Part shown: piece after piece, positions 59,907 to 64,000 of the stretch
Layout: each line of letters begins with the position of its first letter
Position numbering within the stretch: the stretch's first letter is position 1
Assembly (NCBI GenBank): GCA_963816435.1
Contig: CAWFKS010000011.1
Span: 1-64,000, forward strand
DNA length: 64,000 nt
DNA from: CAWFKS01 sp963816435
GTDB taxonomy: Bacteria; Pseudomonadota; Alphaproteobacteria; Rhizobiales; Rhizobiaceae
Direction of reading: 5' to 3'
Notes under the pieces: generated by a model
Database searches by the model: none
Seen by the model: only the letters and a program-made list of their open reading frames with translations
Told to the model about the DNA's origin: nothing
Made by a program: the position numbers and the translations under genes

Positions 59907-60676
59907 AACGGCTCGACGGCAAGTCGGCGCTCGTCACGGGCGCGGCCCGCGGCATCGGCAAGGCCTTCGCCGCCGCCTATGTCCGCGAGGGCGCGACGGT
60001 GGCGATCGCCGACATCGACCGCACGCGCGCCGAGGAAGCCGCCGCCGAGATCGGCGAGGGCGCCTGGGCCGTGCATCTCGACGTCACCGACCAGGCCTCG
60101 ATCGAGGCCGCGGTCCGCGCCGTCGAGGCGAGGGTCGGGGGCATCGACATCCTCGTCAACAACGCCGCGCTGTTCGACCTCGCGCCGATCGTCGAGATCA
60201 CCCGCCAAAGCTACGAAAGACTCTTCTCCGTCAACGTCGCCGGCACGCTGTTCACCCTGCAGGCGGCGGCGAAGTCGATGATCGCGCGCGGGCAGGGCGG
60301 CAAGATCATCAACATGGCCAGCCAGGCCGGCCGCCGCGGCGAGCCGCTGGTCGCCGTCTACTGCGCCACCAAGGCCGCAGTCATCAGCCTCACCCAGTCG
60401 GCAGGCCTCAACCTCATCGAGCACGGCATCAACGTCAACGCGATCGCGCCGGGCGTCGTCGACGGCGAGCACTGGGACGGCGTCGACGCGCTGTTTGCGA
60501 AATACGAGGGGCTCGCCCCGGGCGAGAAGAAGCGCCAGGTCGGCGCCGCCGTGCCCTACGGGCGCATGGGCCGCGCCGACGACCTCACCGGCATGGCGGT
60601 GTTCCTGGCCTCCTCGGAAGCCGACTACATCGTCGCCCAGACCTACAACGTCGACGGCGGCAACTGGATGAGTTGA
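59903..60676 (+). CDS. smoS: Sorbitol dehydrogenase (SDR family)
   Basis: Short-chain dehydrogenase of 257 aa that oxidises D-sorbitol to fructose (and galactitol to tagatose in Rhodobacter PolS/SmoS). Cofactor motif TGAARGIG is near residue 12, the NNAAL motif near residue 89, and the catalytic Tyr/Lys in YCATK near residue 153 with the serine in NMASQAG. The C-terminus GRMGRADDLTGMAVFLASSEADYIVAQTYNVDGGNWMS is nearly invariant in SmoS enzymes. It starts at GTG 59903, overlapping the smoK stop (GTGA), so translation is coupled. Confidence 0.92.
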   Translation: MKRLDGKSALVTGAARGIGKAFAAAYVREGATVAIADIDRTRAEEAAAEIGEGAWAVHLDVTDQASIEAAVRAVEARVGGIDILVNNAALFDLAPIVEITRQSYERLFSVNVAGTLFTLQAAAKSMIARGQGGKIINMASQAGRRGEPLVAVYCATKAAVISLTQSAGLNLIEHGINVNAIAPGVVDGEHWDGVDALFAKYEGLAPGEKKRQVGAAVPYGRMGRADDLTGMAVFLASSEADYIVAQTYNVDGGNWMS

Positions 60677-60716
60677 TGGCTTCTCTTCGCCCGACCGCCG
60701 CCCGATCCCCAGCAGC

Positions 60717-62330
60717 ATGAGCCGCCCGAACAGAATGACCGCCGAACAGCCGATCAAGCTCAGCCTGAAGACCCTGCCCGACCTCGGCGCTGGCGTGGAG
60801 CGCCCGTCCTACAGGCGCGACCAGCTGTCGCCCGGCATCCTGCATGTCGGCGTCGGCAACTTCCATCGCGCCCACCAGGCGATGTACCTGCACCGCCTGT
60901 TCGAGACCGGCCGCGACCACGACTGGGCGATCGTCGGCGGCGGCATAAAGCCCTACGACGCGGCGATGCGCGAAAAGCTCGCCGCCCAGGACTGGCTGAC
61001 CACCGTCGTCGAGCTCGATCCGCACGGCCTGTCGGCCCATGTCTGCGGATCGATGGTCGGTTTCGCGCCGGTCGAGGCCGAGGCGCTGGTCGCCGCCATG
61101 GCGCGCCCCGAGATCCGCATCGTCTCGCTGACGGTGACGGAGGGCGGCTACTATGTCGATGCCGACAGCGGCGGCTTCGACGCCTCGCATCCCGACATCC
61201 TCGCCGACCTGGGTGCCGCCGACCAGCCGCGAACCGTGTTCGGCATCATCATCGCGGCGCTGATGAAGCGCCGGCAGGCAGGCATCGCGCCGTTCACCGT
61301 GATGTCGTGCGACAACCTGCCGGGCAACGGCCACGTCGCGCGCCAGGCCGTGCTGGGGCTGGCGCGCACCATGCGGCCGGCCACCGCCGACTGGATTGCC
61401 GAACACGTCGCCTTCCCGAACGGCATGGTCGACTGCATCACGCCCGCCACCGGCCCGCGCGAGATCGAGCTGGTGCGCGAGAAATTCGGCATCGACGATG
61501 CCGCGCCCGTCGTCTGCGAACCGTTCCGGCAATGGGTGCTGGAGGACCATTTCTGCGACGGCCGTCCGGCGCTGGAGGAGGTCGGCGTCGAGTTCGTCGA
61601 CAATGTCGCGCCCTACGAGCTGATGAAGCTGCGCGTGCTCAACGGCGGCCACGCCGCGATCGCCTACGTCTCCGGCCTGCTCGGCATCCACTACGTGCAC
61701 GACGCGATGAAAAACAAGCTGGTCGCCGGCTTCCTGAAGAAGCTGGAGTTCGACGAGATCATCCCGACCGTGCCGGCGATCCCCGGCGTCGACCTTTCCG
61801 ACTACTACCGCATCATGGCCGGCCGCTTCGCCAACGAGGCGGTGGGCGACACCATCCCGAGGCTCTGCCTCGACGGCTCCAACCGCCAGCCGAAGTTCAT
61901 CCTGCCGACCATCCGCGACCGGCTCGACGCCGGCCTGCCGGTCGACGGGCTGGCTCTGGAGGTGGCACTTTGGTGCCGCTACTGCGCCGGCACCGACGAA
62001 GCCGGCAAGCCGATCGAGATCGACGACATCGCCGCCGAACGGCTGCGCGACCGCGCCCGCAAGGCGAAGGACGATCCCGCCGCCTGGCTGTCGATGGCGG
62101 ACATTTTCGGCCGGCTCGGCGAAAACCCCGTCTTCCGCGCCGCCTTCGACAAGGCGCTCGAGGCGCTGTGGTCGGCAGGCGTCGAGGCGACCGTCGCCGC
62201 CTATGTCGGGGACCGGCAGGGCCTGAACGTCACCGGACGTCAGCGCGCCGGCATGTCGGCCGCGCAGCGGAACCCCATGTGCCCGGTGCTGGAATCCGGC
62301 GTGTTGAAGGAGCGCGCCGCCAGCCGGTAG
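60717..62330 (+). CDS. mtlK: Mannitol 2-dehydrogenase
   Basis: Long-chain polyol dehydrogenase that oxidises D-mannitol to fructose. The open frame codes for 537 aa. The N-terminal domain has ILHVGVGNFHRAHQAMYLHRLFE and the cofactor-contacting FTVMSCDNLPGNG. The catalytic part has FPNGMVDCITP and LKLRVLNGGHAAIAYVSGLLG-like sequence (MKLRVLNGGHAAIAYV) with LVAGFLKKLEFDEIIPTV. From about residue 496 (near 62204) the sequence loses family resemblance and overlaps the opposite-strand formylglycine-generating enzyme gene by 91 nt. Removing one base near 62204 would give a stop at 62224-62226, a normal length and no overlap. ATG 60717 or 60735 could be the start. Confidence 0.87.
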   Translation: MSRPNRMTAEQPIKLSLKTLPDLGAGVERPSYRRDQLSPGILHVGVGNFHRAHQAMYLHRLFETGRDHDWAIVGGGIKPYDAAMREKLAAQDWLTTVVELDPHGLSAHVCGSMVGFAPVEAEALVAAMARPEIRIVSLTVTEGGYYVDADSGGFDASHPDILADLGAADQPRTVFGIIIAALMKRRQAGIAPFTVMSCDNLPGNGHVARQAVLGLARTMRPATADWIAEHVAFPNGMVDCITPATGPREIELVREKFGIDDAAPVVCEPFRQWVLEDHFCDGRPALEEVGVEFVDNVAPYELMKLRVLNGGHAAIAYVSGLLGIHYVHDAMKNKLVAGFLKKLEFDEIIPTVPAIPGVDLSDYYRIMAGRFANEAVGDTIPRLCLDGSNRQPKFILPTIRDRLDAGLPVDGLALEVALWCRYCAGTDEAGKPIEIDDIAAERLRDRARKAKDDPAAWLSMADIFGRLGENPVFRAAFDKALEALWSAGVEATVAAYVGDRQGLNVTGRQRAGMSAAQRNPMCPVLESGVLKERAASR

Positions 62331-63224
62331 CGGTTGCAGTACCGAGGCGTGGCACAGATACGAGCCGCCGCGGATCACCTTGGCGCCGTCGTTCACCGGC
62401 CCCTTCGGATCGATGCGCGTCTCCGGCCGGCCGGCGGCGTGCCAGTCGGCGCTCCAGCCGTCGGCGCACCATTCCCAGACATTGCCGGCGACGTTGTGGA
62501 GCCCGAACCCGTTGGGCGCGAAGGCGCGCACCGGCGCGGTCATCAGATAGCCGTCGGCGCCGGTATTGTCGGCCGGGAACCGTCCCTGCCAGACATTGCA
62601 CATGTGTTTTCCGCCGGGCTCCAGCTCGTCGCCCCAGGGAAACCGCGTCTGCGCCAGTCCGCCGCGCGCCGCCTTCTCCCATTCGGCCTCGCTCGGCAGC
62701 CGCTTGCCGGCCCAGGCGGCGAAGGCGCGCGCATCGTTCCACGACACGTGCACGGCCGGGTGGTCGGGCGCTTCCCGCCAGTCCGAGCCCGGCCCGAACG
62801 GCATCGCCCACGACGCGCCCTCGACGGCCCGCCACCACGGCGTGCCTTCCACCGTGCCCTCGAGGATATGGCCGAACGCCTTGGGGTGGACGGCGGAGGC
62901 GAAGACGAACGACCAGCCGTCGCGTTCGGCGTCGGTGCGGTGGCCGGTCGCGGCGACGAAGCGCGAAAACTGCTCGGCGGTCACCGCGGCGGTGTCGATC
63001 AGGAAGGCGCCGACCTCGACGGTGCGCACCGGCCCCTCGCCGTCGCCTGCATTGCCGTCGGCATCCGCACCGCCCATCTCGAACGGCCCGGCGGGGATCG
63101 CCGCCATGCCGGAAATGTCTGCCGGTCCACCGGCCTGCTCGGTGCGTTCGGGGCCGCCAGCCGCCACCCCGCCGGCGCGCGACGGGCAGCATTTCGGCGG
63201 TTGCGCGGTTCCGTCGCCGGTCAT
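62240..63224 (-). pseudogene. Formylglycine-generating enzyme (FGE-sulfatase domain), frame change near the C-terminus
   Basis: Sulfatase-activating enzyme of about 327 aa that oxidises the active-site cysteine of Cys-type sulfatases to formylglycine. The FGE fold runs from IPAGPFEMGG (about 42) through HPAVHVSWNDARAFAAWAGKRLPSEAEWEKAARGG, GFGLHNVAGNVWEWCADGW and VIRGGSYLCHAS. An extra base near 62341 breaks the frame between the two catalytic cysteines. Corrected, the sequence continues YCNRYRLAARSFNTPDSST and MGFRCAADMPAR and stops at 62240-62242, restoring Cys291 and Cys296 in the conserved C-x4-C arrangement. It starts 10 nt after the stop of the adjacent sulfatase gene, clearly one operon. 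Confidence 0.82.
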
Positions 63225-63234
63225 GGCGACTGTT

Positions 63235-64000
63235 CTACCACTCCGACAGCCGCGGCGGCAGTGGATCGACGGTGAACGCCATGCGGTGCGTCAGCTTCGT
63301 CAGCAGTTCCGCCTTCAGCGCCAGGCTGCCGGGGTCGCGCCACAGATTGTTCATCTCCAGCGGATCGGCGACGAGATCGTAGAGCTCGCCGTCGTCGTTG
63401 GCGTGGTCGACGACGATCTTGTGCGTGTCGGTGCGCAGCATGGTGAGCTGCGCCGTCGGCTCGCGGTGATAGGGCATGGCGTTGTAATATTCGCAGTAGA
63501 TCGAGGCGTCGGCCTCCGGCTCCCGCGCCGGCATCGGTCAGCCACGGCAGCACCGAGTGCCCCTGCATGCCCTGATAGGGTTCCAGCCCCGCCGCTTCCA
63601 TCAGCGTCGGCGCCAGGTTCACCAGCTCGAACAGTCCGGACACCCGGCGCGCCGGCACCTTGCCGGGATAGCGAACGATCAGCGGCACGCGGATACCGGC
63701 GTCGTAGAAATACGGGCCCTTCAGGTAGATGTTGTGGTCGCCCATCATCTCGCCGTGGTCGGACATGAACACGACGATCGTGTTGTCGGCCTGGCCGCTG
63801 TCTTCCAGCGCCTTCAGCATGCGGCCGACCTGCTGGTCGACATGCTCGCACATAGCCCAGTATGCGGCCTTGACCATGCGGTGGTCGATGTCGCGCATCT
63901 CGTCGCGGCCGAAGCCGCCGAGCGGAAGCCCGACCCTGCCGTAGGCGCCCTCGGCGTCGATGCGCTGATAGGTCGATTTCGTGTCGAGATCGTCGTCCGT
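63235..64000 (-). pseudogene. Sulfatase, C-terminal part (gene continues beyond window), one frame change
   Basis: C-terminal half of a second sulfatase. The first visible codon is at 64000 and the frame is open at the edge, so the N-terminus and active-site cysteine lie outside the window. Visible parts are QVGRMLKALEDSG, the metal-ligand segment VVFMSDHGEMMGDHNIYLKGPYFYDAGIRVPLIVRYPG and LAPTLMEAAGLEP. An extra base near 63530 shifts the frame, and the end (SIYCEYYNAMPYH, LRTDTHKIVVDHANDDGELYDL, DPLEMNNLW) follows in the second frame to the stop at 63235-63237. The next gene in the operon is the formylglycine-generating enzyme, its likely activator. Confidence 0.8.

Noticed and set aside
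13164..63531. Programmed +1 frameshifting as the explanation of the broken genes
   Set aside because: The sites share no slippery codon, stop codon, Shine-Dalgarno-like stimulator or downstream stem, and they hit unrelated genes. Error or recent mutation explains them more simply.
1..64000. Prophage, transposase, integrase, tRNA or attachment site marking an island border
   Set aside because: No transposase or integrase protein, tRNA cloverleaf or long direct repeat was found, so island status rests only on content.

Overview
The window is high-GC DNA from an alphaproteobacterium, most likely of the order Hyphomicrobiales (Rhizobiales). The evidence is gene content: an smo/mtl polyol operon in rhizobial order, two DctPQM TRAP systems, a TAXI-TRAP system, Liv, YtfQ-type and BMP-type ABC importers, and a ChrR/RpoE-type sigma module. 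No rRNA, tRNA, CRISPR array, insertion sequence or phage gene was seen. Gene density is high and no gene-free gap exceeds 300 bases.

Layout. 0.2-10.0 kb: a GntR/UTRA regulator and a BMP-family nucleoside ABC importer, followed in tight overlap by isochorismatase-like hydrolase, PfkB kinase, nucleoside phosphorylase, SIS-domain and aldehyde dehydrogenase genes. 10.2-18.4 kb: a galactofuranose-type importer (ytfQ-ytfR-ytfT-yjfF), a FadR-type regulator, an IlvD/Edd sugar-acid dehydratase and a galactose/arabinose 1-dehydrogenase, so import plus the first oxidative steps of a non-phosphorylating sugar pathway. 18.4-26.0 kb: an ECF sigma factor with its zinc anti-sigma factor ChrR and a lipid-modification set (two cyclopropane-synthase-like methyltransferases, a flavin oxidoreductase, DUF1295, DUF1365, DUF2177). 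Three promoter-like sites of the form TGATCC-N18-TATT or TAAT stand before the three transcription units.

26.0-41.9 kb: two related TRAP importers on opposite strands with two related fumarylacetoacetate-hydrolase-family genes outside them. Between and around them lie GST, cyclase, hydratase, carboxymuconolactone-decarboxylase-like and metallo-beta-lactamase genes, which together look like the lower part of an aromatic or organic-acid pathway. An acyl-CoA ligase closes the block. 42.1-46.9 kb: a Liv-type importer with a fused LivM-LivG protein. 46.9-52.6 kb: a Cys-type sulfatase, a TAXI-TRAP importer and an IclR regulator. 52.6-62.3 kb: a glycoside hydrolase family 3 remnant, a zinc-independent quinone-oxidoreductase-like gene, then a HAD hydrolase, smoC, smoEFGK, smoS and mtlK (sorbitol/mannitol uptake and oxidation). 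62.2-64.0 kb: a formylglycine-generating enzyme and a second sulfatase that runs off the window.

A feature of the whole window is that about fifteen otherwise well-conserved genes each carry a frame change, nearly always equivalent to one extra base, outside long homopolymers and without a shared motif. I read these as probably technical (or, less likely, real decay) and annotate the interrupted genes across both frames. Seven solute importers in 64 kb make this a catabolic, transport-rich accessory region.
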